Source: an uncultured Clostridia bacterium
GTDB lineage: Bacteria > Bacillota > Clostridia > Oscillospirales > Acutalibacteraceae
Assembly (NCBI GenBank): GCA_947632335.1
Contig: CANROX010000008.1
Coordinates: 1 to 60,807, forward strand
Length of the DNA: 60,807 nucleotides
Direction of reading: 5' to 3'
Shown here: piece by piece, positions 1 through 8,747 of the stretch
Layout of the letters: each line of letters begins with the position of its first letter
How positions within the stretch are numbered: position 1 is the stretch's first letter
The notes under the pieces: generated by a model
The model's database searches: none
What the model was told of the DNA's origin: nothing
Seen by the model: only the letters and a program-made list of their open reading frames with translations
Position numbers and translations under genes: made by a program

Positions 1-3
1 TAT

Positions 4-24
4 CAAAAGACCTCTCGAAAGTCT
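4..24 (-). terminator. Possible terminator after guaA
   Basis: Read on the minus strand, a six-pair stem (AGACTT with AGGTCT, one G-U pair) with a five-base loop is followed by four U. It lies about 40 bases past the guaA stop. A second imperfect stem (AAACCC with GGGTTT) lies between it and guaA. The stem is short and the U tract weak, so this is tentative, and the window edge cuts off further context. Confidence 0.35.
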
Positions 25-64
25 GCAAACCCGCATAAATACTGGGTTTTTACGACTTCTCAAC

Positions 65-1609
65 TTATTCCCACTCTATAGTTCCCGGGGGTTTAGAGGT
101 AATATCATAAACTACTCTATTTACGTGTTCAACCTCATTAACAATTCTGTTAGACACTTTGGCAAGAATATCGTATGGTATTTTTGCAAAGTCCGCTGTC
201 ATAAAGTCATCAGTAGTGACCGCCCTTATAGCAATAAGATGGTCATAGGTTCTATGGTCACCCATAACTCCAACTGTTCTGACATTTGGAAGTACGCAGA
301 AGAACTGGCTCAAATCCTGTGATATACCGCTCTTTGCGATTTCATCACGGAATACAGCATCTGCATCCTGGAGAACAGCAATCTTTTCCTCGGTAATCTC
401 TCCAATAATTCTAACTCCAAGACCGGGACCCGGGAACGGCTGTCGCCATACAAGTTCCTTAGGAATACCTAATTTTTCACCAACAATCCTTACTTCATCT
501 TTGAAAAGGTCGCAAAGAGGCTCTATAACATCATCAAACTTAATGTCCTTAAGCATTTCAACCTGGTTGTGGTGTGTCTTTATTTTATCAGCATCCCCTT
601 TACCGCTTTCAATACAATCAGGATAAATTGTACCCTGAGCAAAAAAGCCTCCGTCTGATTCTTCTCTGATTTTATCCCAAAAAACCCTATAAAATTCCTC
701 GCCAATAATCTTACGCTTTTCCTCCGGGTCAGTTTTTCCCTTTAATTTTGCAATAAATTCTTTTCCACAATTTACGCGTACGAAATTCATATCAAAGAGT
801 TTTGTAAAGGTTTCTTCAACAAAGTCACCCTCATTTTTTCTCATTAAACCCTGGTCGACAAATACGCAAGTAAGCTGCTTGCCGACAGCCTTACTGAGCA
901 GGGCCGCAGCAACAGAACTGTCCACACCTCCGGAAAGTCCAAGAACAACCTTTTTTTCACCAATTTTTTTTCTTAAATTTTCTACTGTTGTATCAATAAA
1001 GCTGTCCATTTGCCAATCCCCTGAACATTGGCAAATCTCATAGAGAAAGTTTCTAAGTATATCTTTACCGTACTCAGAGTGCGTAACCTCAGGGTGGAAC
1101 TGAACGGCATAAATTTTCTTTTTCTCATTTTCCATAGCTGCACAAGGACAATCCTCGGAAAATGCGATAACTTCAAAGTCAGCAGGAGCTTTGCTGATAT
1201 AATCGGTATGGCTCATCCATACTATATTTTCATCAGGAACATTCTTAAAGAGCTTGCTGTTTTTCTTACTGACTTTAATAACAGTTTTTCCATACTCGCT
1301 TTTTTCAGCTGACTCAACCTGGCCGCCGCACATAAAGTTAATAAGCTGACAGCCATAGCATATACCCAGAACAGGTATACCCAAATCAAGAATTTCCTTT
1401 GAATAATGAGGTGAAGTTTCGTCATAAACAGAATTGGGCCCACCTGTAAATATGATACCCTTATAATTATTATTTTTTATTTCTTCAATATCAACAGTAT
1501 AGGGTTTAATTTCTGCATATACATTATGGTCACGAACTCGTCTTGCAATTAGCTGATTATACTGTCCGCCAAAATCAAGAACAAGAATTTTTTCTTTTGT
1601 TTCAGCCAT
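65..1609 (-). CDS. guaA: GMP synthase (glutamine-hydrolysing)
   Basis: Converts XMP to GMP with glutamine and ATP, the last step of guanylate synthesis. The 514-residue protein has the class I glutamine amidotransferase domain first, with catalytic Cys84 in GICYG and the His172/Glu174 pair in FHPE. The ATP pyrophosphatase domain follows, with its SGGVD loop at about residues 226-230, and then the GMP synthase C-terminal domain. The start is the ATG at 1609, preceded by AGAGGTGG at good spacing. A GTG nine bases upstream is open but sits inside that ribosome site. It is the last gene of the purine operon, 15 bases after purA, so both the AMP and GMP branches are made from one transcript. Confidence 0.97.
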   Translation of the reverse strand: MAETKEKILVLDFGGQYNQLIARRVRDHNVYAEIKPYTVDIEEIKNNNYKGIIFTGGPNSVYDETSPHYSKEILDLGIPVLGICYGCQLINFMCGGQVESAEKSEYGKTVIKVSKKNSKLFKNVPDENIVWMSHTDYISKAPADFEVIAFSEDCPCAAMENEKKKIYAVQFHPEVTHSEYGKDILRNFLYEICQCSGDWQMDSFIDTTVENLRKKIGEKKVVLGLSGGVDSSVAAALLSKAVGKQLTCVFVDQGLMRKNEGDFVEETFTKLFDMNFVRVNCGKEFIAKLKGKTDPEEKRKIIGEEFYRVFWDKIREESDGGFFAQGTIYPDCIESGKGDADKIKTHHNQVEMLKDIKFDDVIEPLCDLFKDEVRIVGEKLGIPKELVWRQPFPGPGLGVRIIGEITEEKIAVLQDADAVFRDEIAKSGISQDLSQFFCVLPNVRTVGVMGDHRTYDHLIAIRAVTTDDFMTADFAKIPYDILAKVSNRIVNEVEHVNRVVYDITSKPPGTIEWE

Positions 1610-1624
1610 CAATACCACCTCTTA

Positions 1625-2905
1625 TTATCTGTAAATAATGTCGCTCCTTGCAGGACCGTTAGAAACAATAGTAATTGGCACACCAATTTCCTTTTCTGCA
1701 AATTCAATATAGTTACGGCAATTTTCAGGAAGGTCCTCATATTTAGTAATACCGCCAATATCGCATTTCCAGCCCGGAAGTTTTTTAAGAACAGGCTTAC
1801 ATCTTTTAAGCTTTGTTGTGGAGGGGAAATAATCAATAATTTCTCCATCCAGTTCATATCCAACACATACCGGAATTTCATCAAGATAACCGAGTACATC
1901 CAGAACTGTAAAAGCAACCTGTGTTGCTCCCTGTACCCTACAACCATATCTTGTTGCAACAAGGTCAAGCCAACCCATTCTTCTCGGTCTGCCTGTTGTA
2001 GCGCCAAATTCGCCGCCATCTCCCCCTCTTCTGCGGAGCTCATCTGCCTCCTCGCCAAAGATTTCGGAAACAAATTCGCCTGCTCCAACGGCACTGGAAT
2101 ATGCCTTAACTACGGTTACAATGTCCTTAATTTCGTAAGGCGGAATACCACCTGCACCAACAGCGCCGTAACCTGCAATAGTATTACTTGATGTAACCAT
2201 TGGGTAGATACCAAAGTCCGTATCCTTTAGTGAACCAAGCTGGCCCTCAAGAAGAATATTCTTGCCCTCGGCACAGGCATTGTGGAGAAATGTAAAAGTA
2301 TCTGCTACATATGGGGCAAGAGCCTTTTTATACTCCATTAACTTATTATAAATTTCCTCGGTAGAAATGGGAGGCTTGTTATAAAGGTTCTTTAGTGTTG
2401 CATTTTTAACTTCTAAAATTCTATCTATCTTTTCTTTCAGATAGTCTGTATCATCATACAGTTCGTTAAGCTGGAAACCAATCTTGCTGTATTTATCTGA
2501 ATAAAAAGGTGCAATCCCGCTTTTAGTAGAACCAAAGGAATTTTTGCCTAATCTTTCTTCCTCATAACAGTCAAATAAAACATGATAAGGCATAACAATC
2601 TGCGCTCTATCAGAAATAAGGATTTTGGGTTCGGGTACTCCCCTATCCTTGAGTTCCTGCATCTCTTTAACAAAGTTTTCTACTGAAAAGGCAACACCGT
2701 TTCCAATAATATTTGTAACATTACTGTTAAATACGCCGGAGGGAAGTTGATGTAGTGCAAACTTACCGTAATCATTCACAATAGTATGACCTGCATTAGC
2801 CCCTCCCTGAAATCTAATAACAACATCACTGTTCTGCGCTAATACATCGGTAATTTTACCCTTACCCTCATCGCCCCAGTTGGCGCCAACAATCGCTTTA
2901 ACCAT
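1625..2905 (-). CDS. purA: Adenylosuccinate synthetase, divergent subtype
   Basis: Joins IMP and aspartate using GTP, the first step from IMP to AMP. The 426 residues are the normal family length. The GDEGKGK loop at residues 11-17 carries the catalytic Asp, NAGHT the catalytic His, and GRPRRMGWLD is the aspartate/IMP loop near residue 305. Two regions are unlike the E. coli type: SDKYSKIG stands where the family usually has a K-x-A-R-R-G segment with an Arg that reaches the neighbouring active site, and KAYSSAVGAGEF stands where TTRVG is usual. I read it as an active but divergent subfamily member. It lies between purB and guaA in the same operon. Confidence 0.96.
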   Translation of the reverse strand: MVKAIVGANWGDEGKGKITDVLAQNSDVVIRFQGGANAGHTIVNDYGKFALHQLPSGVFNSNVTNIIGNGVAFSVENFVKEMQELKDRGVPEPKILISDRAQIVMPYHVLFDCYEEERLGKNSFGSTKSGIAPFYSDKYSKIGFQLNELYDDTDYLKEKIDRILEVKNATLKNLYNKPPISTEEIYNKLMEYKKALAPYVADTFTFLHNACAEGKNILLEGQLGSLKDTDFGIYPMVTSSNTIAGYGAVGAGGIPPYEIKDIVTVVKAYSSAVGAGEFVSEIFGEEADELRRRGGDGGEFGATTGRPRRMGWLDLVATRYGCRVQGATQVAFTVLDVLGYLDEIPVCVGYELDGEIIDYFPSTTKLKRCKPVLKKLPGWKCDIGGITKYEDLPENCRNYIEFAEKEIGVPITIVSNGPARSDIIYR

Positions 2906-2941
2906 TTATGTAACATCCTTTCAAAATGTGATATGCATAAA

Positions 2942-4375
2942 TTATACTGTAATCTCTGCCTTTTCGTCCTGTAAATTTTCATAAGGTGCAATAGCAGGGG
3001 ATACAACCTCATTTAAGAAGTCAGTTGTCTGTTGAGGAGCCCTGCCAACATATTTTGATGGGTCAAGAAGTGCCTCAAGTTCCTCCAAGGTAACACCAAA
3101 GGAGCTGTCACCGGCTATTCTTTCAAGAAGGTCGTTTTCGCCCCCCTCTTCTTTTACAACTTTTGAAGCTGCCATAGAATGAGTTCTGATTTTCTCGTGA
3201 AGTTCCTGTCTGTCGCCGCCACGCTTTACAGCGTCCATCATTATATTTTCTGTTGCCATAAAAGGAAGCTCCTTTCTAAGGCGCTGTTCAATAACCTTTG
3301 GATAAACAACCAAACCATCGGCAACATTTGCGTAAAGATTCAGAATACCGTCAACGGCGAGAAAAGCCTCCGGAATACTAAGGCGTTTATTGGCAGAATC
3401 ATCAAGTGTTCTTTCAAACCACTGTGTAGCTGTAGTAAATGCTCCGTTAAGCACATCTACCATTACATATCTTGATAGTGAGCCAATTCTTTCTGAACGC
3501 ATTGGGTTTCTCTTATACGCCATTGCTGATGAGCCAATCTGATTTTTTTCAAAAGGTTCCTCTACTTCTTTAAGATGCTGAAGAAGTCTAATGTCATTTG
3601 AAAACTTAGCGGCACTCTGTGCAATACCTGAAAGAACATTGAGAACCTGTGTATCAAGTTTTCTGGAATATGTTTGACCTGAAACAGCAAAGCAACTGTC
3701 AAATCCCATTTTTTTGGCAATCTTCTTATCAATTTCCTTGCATTTCTCGTGGTCACCCTCAAAGAGTTCAAGGAAACTTGCCTGTGTGCCGGTAGTACCC
3801 TTACAGCCCAGAAGTTTTGCCTTGCTAAGCTGATATTCTATATCCTCCAAATCCATCAAAAGTTCCTGAATCCAAAGGGTAGCCCTCTTGCCCACTGTTG
3901 TAGGCTGTGCAGGCTGAAAATGGGTAAATGCAAGGGTAGGCAAATCCTTATATTTATCTGCAAATGCAGACAATTCGCGGATAACTGTAATGAGCTTATT
4001 TCTTACCAGTTTAAGCCCCTCCGTCATAATGATAACATCCGTATTGTCGCCCACATAACAGGAGGTTGCACCAAGGTGAATTATACCCTTAGCCTTTGGG
4101 CATTGCACACCGTAAGCGTAAACATGGCTCATAACATCGTGTCTTACCAGTTTTTCTCTTTCCTCGGCAATCTCATAGTTAATATCATCAGCGTGAGATT
4201 TAAGCTGGTCAATCTGTTCCTGTGTAACAGGAAGTCCAAGCTCCATTTCACTTTCAGCAAGGGCAATCCATAATTTTCTCCAAGTGCGGAACTTCATATC
4301 CGGACTAAAGATGTATTTCATTTCTTTACTTGCATATCTTGAAGATAAGGGGGATTCATAACATTCTTTACTCAT
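2942..4375 (-). CDS. purB: Adenylosuccinate lyase
   Basis: Cleaves SAICAR in the de novo pathway and adenylosuccinate to AMP, releasing fumarate both times. The 477-residue protein belongs to the fumarase/aspartase superfamily. The signature loop SSAMAYKRNPMRSER lies near residue 290 and an upstream TS-containing segment (LGATSC) is also present. It is on the long side of the family. The gene sits between purF (18 bases upstream) and purA (36 bases downstream), which fits its double role in the pathway. Confidence 0.97.
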   Translation of the reverse strand: MSKECYESPLSSRYASKEMKYIFSPDMKFRTWRKLWIALAESEMELGLPVTQEQIDQLKSHADDINYEIAEEREKLVRHDVMSHVYAYGVQCPKAKGIIHLGATSCYVGDNTDVIIMTEGLKLVRNKLITVIRELSAFADKYKDLPTLAFTHFQPAQPTTVGKRATLWIQELLMDLEDIEYQLSKAKLLGCKGTTGTQASFLELFEGDHEKCKEIDKKIAKKMGFDSCFAVSGQTYSRKLDTQVLNVLSGIAQSAAKFSNDIRLLQHLKEVEEPFEKNQIGSSAMAYKRNPMRSERIGSLSRYVMVDVLNGAFTTATQWFERTLDDSANKRLSIPEAFLAVDGILNLYANVADGLVVYPKVIEQRLRKELPFMATENIMMDAVKRGGDRQELHEKIRTHSMAASKVVKEEGGENDLLERIAGDSSFGVTLEELEALLDPSKYVGRAPQQTTDFLNEVVSPAIAPYENLQDEKAEITV

Positions 4376-4393
4376 TGTTCTTCTCCTAATTTA

Positions 4394-5839
4394 TTAATCA
4401 AAATTCATTCCGCCACGCTCTTTGCCCTCAAGATGTTCTTGAGTAATATTCGCGGGATATTCTCCGGTAAAACAACCATGGCAAAAATTTTCTTTATCCG
4501 AGAACATCAATTCACCCAGATGTTCAGCAGGCAGATAACCAAAGGAATCAGCGCCGCTTATTTGCCTTATTTCTTCGATTGTGTGATTACAGGCAATAAG
4601 CTCTCCCCTTGAGGGAATATCCGTTCCGTAATAACAGGGCCACATAAAGGGGGGTGAAGAAATTCTCATATGTACTTCTTTTGCACCGGCGTCACGGAGC
4701 ATTGTTACTATTCTGTCTACAGTTGTTCCTCTTACAACTGAATCGTCGATAACAACTACCCTTTTGCCCTTAATATTACCCAAAGGATTTAGTTTGATTT
4801 TAACGCTTTTCATTCTCTCTCCCTGGGTAGGTTTAATAAAAGTTCTGCCAATATAATTATTTTTAACAATTCCCTTTTCGTAGGGAATACCGGACTCCTC
4901 ACTATAACCAATGGCGGCATCAATACCGGATTCAGGAACGCCAATAACCAAATCAGCCTCAACAGGGTGGCATCTTGCTAAAATCCTTCCTGCCTCTTTC
5001 CTGGATTCATAAACGGAAACACCGTCAATGCTGCTGTCACTGCGTGCAAAATAAATATATTCAAAAATACAAATAGATTTCTTTTTACCGCAATGGGTTC
5101 TGTCACTCCTTAGACCCTCGTCATCAACGGTAATAATTTCACCGGGTTCAACATCCCTTATAAATTCAGCACCACAGGCGTCAAGAGCACAGGATTCACT
5201 GGCAAAGCAATAGGAATTTCCTACTTTTCCCATACATAAGGGTCTGAACCCATTGGGGTCCCTTGCCGCAATCAGCTTTCTGGGACTCATAACAAGTAGG
5301 CAATATGCACCCTCTATTGTATTCATAGTATTGCGTACCGCCTCTTCAACAGAGTGTACCTTTTGCCTTTCCCTGGCAATTACATAGGCAATCGCCTCTG
5401 AATCTATAGTTGTCTGAAAAATAGCGCCTCTTTTTTCAAGGTTTCTCTTAATCTCCGCAGCGTTGGTAAGGTTGCCGTTATGAGCAATGGAGATTGTGCC
5501 CTTTTTATAACGCATAACAAGCGGCTGTGAGTTTTCACGCACAGAGCCGCCTGCAGTTGAATAACGGACATGACTTACTGCAATCTGACCGTCTAATCTA
5601 TCTAAAATTTTATTGTTGAAAACCTCGGTAACCAAACCCATATCTTTGTGATAATCAATAACACCGCAGTCGTTTACAGATATTCCGCAACTTTCCTGTC
5701 CGCGATGCTGTAATGCCAAAAGTCCATTGTAGCAGGCGTAAGCAGGTTTAATTGCATCATTTCCGTAAATACCAAAGACACCACATTCCTCGTGAATGCC
5801 TTCTGAAATATAGTTATCAAAACTCAAGGGAGTCACCAT
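4394..5839 (-). CDS. purF: Amidophosphoribosyltransferase
   Basis: First committed step of purine synthesis: PRPP plus glutamine to phosphoribosylamine. The N-terminal Ntn glutaminase domain has its Cys nucleophile at residue 19 (EECGVFGIYG), so a leader of 18 residues must be removed to expose it. The phosphoribosyltransferase domain has the PRPP loop VVVIDDSVVRGTT. Cys residues in CIFEYIYF, PCYYGTD and FCHGCF match the iron-sulfur ligands of the B. subtilis-type enzyme, implying an oxygen-sensitive 4Fe-4S form. Second gene of the operon, between purC and purB. Confidence 0.97.
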   Translation of the reverse strand: MVTPLSFDNYISEGIHEECGVFGIYGNDAIKPAYACYNGLLALQHRGQESCGISVNDCGVIDYHKDMGLVTEVFNNKILDRLDGQIAVSHVRYSTAGGSVRENSQPLVMRYKKGTISIAHNGNLTNAAEIKRNLEKRGAIFQTTIDSEAIAYVIARERQKVHSVEEAVRNTMNTIEGAYCLLVMSPRKLIAARDPNGFRPLCMGKVGNSYCFASESCALDACGAEFIRDVEPGEIITVDDEGLRSDRTHCGKKKSICIFEYIYFARSDSSIDGVSVYESRKEAGRILARCHPVEADLVIGVPESGIDAAIGYSEESGIPYEKGIVKNNYIGRTFIKPTQGERMKSVKIKLNPLGNIKGKRVVVIDDSVVRGTTVDRIVTMLRDAGAKEVHMRISSPPFMWPCYYGTDIPSRGELIACNHTIEEIRQISGADSFGYLPAEHLGELMFSDKENFCHGCFTGEYPANITQEHLEGKERGGMNFD

Positions 5840-5878
5840 CCAAGTTAAAATTAAGTGTTATAACAGACGCCAAAACAA

Positions 5879-6589
5879 TTATTCGGCAAGACCTATCCTC
5901 TTCATCATTTCTGCATAGGCCTCTTCAACACCGCCCATATCACGGCGAAAACGGTCTTTATCCAGCTTTTCGTGAGTATCTAAATCCCAGAAACGGCATG
6001 TATCCGGGGAAATTTCATCAGCTAAAACAATATCTCCGTGGAAACGGCCAAACTCAAGTTTAAAGTCAACAAGTTCAACATTACATTCCTTAAAGAAAGC
6101 AATCATTAATTCATTAATACGAAGGGTCATTTCTGAAATTTTATCAATTTCTTCCTGTGTAGCAAGGCCAAGAGCAAGAATATGATAATTATTTACAAGC
6201 GGGTCATCAAGAGCGTCGCACTTATAATCAAATTCCAAAATAGGAGAAGCTAAATCAGAACCCTCAGGAACTCCATATTTCTTTGAGAAAGAACCGGCAG
6301 CCCTGTTTCTTACAATAACTTCAAGGGGTACAATGTCAACCTTTTTTACAACAGCGTCTCTGTCATTTATTTCCTCTACAAAGTGGGTGTTAATACCGTT
6401 CTCTTCAAGCATCTTAAACATAAAGTTGCTCATTCTGTTATTAACAACGCCCTTGCCGACTATAGTACCTTTCTTTTTACCGTTAAAGGCTGTGGCATCA
6501 TCCTTGTATGAAACAATGCAGTAGTCAGGGTCTTCTGTGGCAAAAACTCTTTTTGCCTTGCCTTCATAAAGCTGTTCTTTTTTTTCCAT
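5879..6589 (-). CDS. purC: SAICAR synthetase
   Basis: Condenses CAIR with aspartate using ATP. The 236 residues show EGKAKRVF near the N terminus, the substrate loop VPLEVIVRNRAAGSF and the C-terminal FHGDIVLADEISPD segment typical of the family. An AGGAGG-like site precedes the ATG. It is the first gene of the operon behind its own promoter. purE, purK, purS, purQ, purL, purM, purN, purH and purD are not in the window, so the pathway must be split over other loci. Confidence 0.97.
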   Translation of the reverse strand: MEKKEQLYEGKAKRVFATEDPDYCIVSYKDDATAFNGKKKGTIVGKGVVNNRMSNFMFKMLEENGINTHFVEEINDRDAVVKKVDIVPLEVIVRNRAAGSFSKKYGVPEGSDLASPILEFDYKCDALDDPLVNNYHILALGLATQEEIDKISEMTLRINELMIAFFKECNVELVDFKLEFGRFHGDIVLADEISPDTCRFWDLDTHEKLDKDRFRRDMGGVEEAYAEMMKRIGLAE

Positions 6590-6652
6590 TATACTTTCCT
6601 CCTAAATATTGAATAACATATTGTCTGATAAACTAAAGTATCTGCAATAAAA

Positions 6653-6692
6653 AATACGGTATTATTATATAACAAAACAATAATTTAATCAA
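6653..6692 (-). promoter_or_regulatory. Promoter of the purine operon with a palindrome at the start site
   Basis: Minus-strand -35 TTGATT (6687-6692) and -10 TATAAT (6664-6669) are 17 bases apart. The palindrome AATAC-G-GTATT (6653-6663) overlaps the expected transcription start. It could be an operator, though it does not match a PurR box I recognise. The leader to purC is about 65 bases and shows no purine riboswitch core. Confidence 0.55.
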
Positions 6693-6807
6693 CAAAAATC
6701 CTTAACAAATCATTGTAAATCGAAAAATTTTACTATATGTAGAAATTTATACGGATTAAGTACAAAATATTAGGTTAATTTACAGTAACAAAGATATATT
6801 TACTGTC

Positions 6808-6836
6808 TTGCATTTACATCTCAAGTGTAGTATAAT
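6808..6836 (+). promoter_or_regulatory. Promoter of tRNA-Leu and pyrB
   Basis: TTGCAT (6808-6813) and TATAAT (6831-6836) are 17 bases apart, with the tRNA beginning 19 bases after the -10. No other promoter or terminator is visible between the tRNA and pyrB, so this promoter probably serves both. Confidence 0.65.
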
Positions 6837-6854
6837 AGTTGACGGTAAAAATTT

Positions 6855-6941
6855 GCCGGTGTGACGGAATTGGCAGACGTAGTGGACTCAAAATCCACCG
6901 ATAGCAATATCGTACCGGTTCGAGTCCGGTCACCGGCACCA
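6855..6941 (+). tRNA. tRNA-Leu, anticodon CAA
   Basis: Acceptor strands GCCGGTG (6855-6861) and CACCGGC (6931-6937) pair fully. They are followed by discriminator A and an encoded CCA. The D arm, the anticodon stem GTGGA/TCCAC with loop CTCAAAA, a long class II variable arm (GATA...TATC) and the T arm with GGTTCGAGTCC are all visible. Anticodon CAA reads UUG leucine codons. The gene ends 19 bases before the pyrB start codon. Confidence 0.97.
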
Positions 6942-6960
6942 ATATTGAAAGGAGTTTGTC

Positions 6961-8028
6961 ATGAAGCACAGACATGTTATAGATCTGGAAGACTTGACCT
7001 TTTCTCAGTTGCAGCAAACTATTGAGTTAGCCGGCAAGATAAAGGAAAATCCGGAAAAATATAGCCATGTATGTGACGGTAAAATCATGGCAACTCTTTT
7101 TTATGAGCCATCCACCAGAACACAGATGTCTTTTCAGACAGCTATGATGCGGCTTGGCGGTAAAGTTATTGGATTTGACAACCCTCAAAACTCATCTGTA
7201 GCAAAAGGCGAAAGCCTTAAAGACACAATTACAGTTATGAGCGGTTATGCGGATATAGTGGCTATGAGAAATCCTGTTGAGGGTTCTGCAAAGGCAGCCT
7301 CCCTCTACAGCGGAGTACCTGTCATAAATGCAGGTGACGGCGGTCATCTTCACCCTACACAGACCCTTACCGATGTTGTTACCCTTTCCAATGAAAAAGG
7401 CAGGCTTAATCATCTTAAAATTGGTTTGTGCGGTGACCTGAAGAACGGTCGCACAGTTCATTCCCTTATTAAAACAATGTGCCATTTTGAGGGCAATTCA
7501 TTTGTACTTATATCCACTAAGGACCTTAGAATACCGAATTATATTAAAGATATTATGGACAAGTCCAACTGCCCCTATGTTGAAGTTGACAATTTACAAG
7601 ACAACATTTCAGACCTTGATGTACTCTATATGACGAGAATACAAAGGGAGCGCTTTGCAAGTCCCGAAGAATACGAAGCACAAAAGGGCGTTTATATTCT
7701 TGATAAGGAAAAAATGAAGAATGCAAAAGAGGATATGATAGTTCTTCACCCTCTTCCAAGGGTAGACGAAATCACAGTAGAAGTTGATGATGACCCACGG
7801 GCGTGTTACTTTAAACAGGCTGTTTACGGTATGTACGGAAGAATGGCTCTGATTATGTTGCTCCTTGAAGATAAGGATTACTACTTTACCAATGATGTTG
7901 AGAAAAAAACAACAGAAAAGTGTTGCTCAAATCCACGGTGTGTCGTCAATCAGGAAACTTACCTCCCTAAACACTATTACAATAAGGATAATAATATAAT
8001 TTGCGACTACTGCGACCATGAAATTTAA
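6961..8028 (+). CDS. pyrB: Aspartate carbamoyltransferase with PyrI-like zinc tail
   Basis: Forms carbamoyl aspartate, the committed pyrimidine step. Residues 1 to about 306 are a complete catalytic chain, with PSTRTQMSF for carbamoyl phosphate, HPTQTL and HPLPRVDEI. The protein then runs about 50 residues past the usual end. The tail has four Cys (322, 327, 348, 351) spaced C-x4-C-x20-C-x2-C, and ends CDYCDHEI. This closely matches the zinc domain of the PyrI regulatory chain (E. coli C-x4-C-x23-C-x2-C, ending CKYCEKEF). The allosteric nucleotide-binding half of PyrI is absent, and no pyrI lies nearby. The start follows GGAG 19 bases after the tRNA. CTP control is therefore doubtful; the tail may serve assembly or stability. 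Confidence 0.95.
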   Translation: MKHRHVIDLEDLTFSQLQQTIELAGKIKENPEKYSHVCDGKIMATLFYEPSTRTQMSFQTAMMRLGGKVIGFDNPQNSSVAKGESLKDTITVMSGYADIVAMRNPVEGSAKAASLYSGVPVINAGDGGHLHPTQTLTDVVTLSNEKGRLNHLKIGLCGDLKNGRTVHSLIKTMCHFEGNSFVLISTKDLRIPNYIKDIMDKSNCPYVEVDNLQDNISDLDVLYMTRIQRERFASPEEYEAQKGVYILDKEKMKNAKEDMIVLHPLPRVDEITVEVDDDPRACYFKQAVYGMYGRMALIMLLLEDKDYYFTNDVEKKTTEKCCSNPRCVVNQETYLPKHYYNKDNNIICDYCDHEI

Positions 8029-8040
8029 AAAATAATTTAT

Positions 8041-8063
8041 CCCCCGTTTTGGGGGAATTTTTT
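8041..8063 (+). terminator. Terminator after pyrB
   Basis: CCCCC-GTTTT-GGGGG stem-loop, 12 bases after the pyrB stop, followed by AATTTTTTAT. This is a typical intrinsic terminator on the plus strand. Confidence 0.85.
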
Positions 8064-8097
8064 ATATAAAAAACTCCTGCCTATGTCAGCAGGAGTT
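8063..8097 (-). terminator. Terminator after upp
   Basis: Nine-pair stem AACTCCTGC (8072-8080) with GCAGGAGTT (8089-8097) and an eight-base loop. On the minus strand it is followed by a U-rich stretch. It ends the fhs-tsaE-tsaB-rpiB-upp unit and faces the pyrB terminator. Confidence 0.8.
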
Positions 8098-8101
8098 AAT
8101 T

Positions 8102-8734
8102 TTATTTAGTGCCAAAAATCCTGTCGCCGGCATCTCCAAGACCCGGAACAATATAGCAATTTTTATCTAAACATTCATCTTTGGCGGCACAGTAAACCTG
8201 AACGTCCGGATGTGCCTCTGTAAGTTCTTTTATGCCCTCGGGGGCTGCAATAATACAGAGAAACTTAATGGAACGAGGTTTGCTCTTTTTTATAATATTT
8301 ATGGCGTCTACTGCACTTCCTCCTGTGGCAAGCATTGGGTCAAGAACAAATACATCCCTCTCTGCAATATCAACCGGAAGTTTGTTGTAGTATTCCACAG
8401 GTTCGTGAGTTTTCTCGTCACGATAAAGTCCTATGTGACCTACCTTAGCGGCAGGTACCATTTCAAGCATTGCGTCAAGCATACCAAGTCCCGCCCTAAG
8501 AATGGGAACAAATGCCAGCTTACGGCCGGCAATCACCTTAGACTTTGTGGTTTTTATAGGAGTTTTTACTTCTACTTCTTTGAGAGGTAAATCCCTTGTT
8601 GCCTCGTAACACATAAGCATAGAAACCTCTGAAACAAGTTCCCGAAAAAGTTTACTTCCTGTTTTTTCATCTCTCATATATGTGAGCTTATGCTGAATTA
8701 ATGGGTGATTAAAGATAGTAACCTGATTTTCCAT
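8102..8734 (-). CDS. upp: Uracil phosphoribosyltransferase
   Basis: Salvages uracil to UMP with PRPP in the cytoplasm. The 210 residues are the standard length. The PRPP loop is [14 protein letters not shown], followed by IAAPEG, and the C terminus [12 protein letters not shown] is the uracil-binding end of the family. It is the last gene of the fhs operon, 13 bases after rpiB. It faces pyrB, so de novo and salvage routes to UMP converge on this locus. Confidence 0.97.
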   Translation of the reverse strand: MENQVTIFNHPLIQHKLTYMRDEKTGSKLFRELVSEVSMLMCYEATRDLPLKEVEVKTPIKTTKSKVIAGRKLAFVPILRAGLGMLDAMLEMVPAAKVGHIGLYRDEKTHEPVEYYNKLPVDIAERDVFVLDPMLATGGSAVDAINIIKKSKPRSIKFLCIIAAPEGIKELTEAHPDVQVYCAAKDECLDKNCYIVPGLGDAGDRIFGTK

Positions 8735-8747
8735 TTTTGCCCTCCGT

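Noticed and set aside
3749-4273. Open frame on plus opposite purB
   Set aside because: Antisense of a conserved gene; composition and lack of ribosome site argue against coding.
6590-6690. Purine riboswitch before purC
   Set aside because: The leader is only about 65 bases and lacks the conserved riboswitch core and loops.
6942-6960. PyrR attenuator before pyrB
   Set aside because: Only 19 bases separate the tRNA from pyrB, with no terminator or antiterminator.
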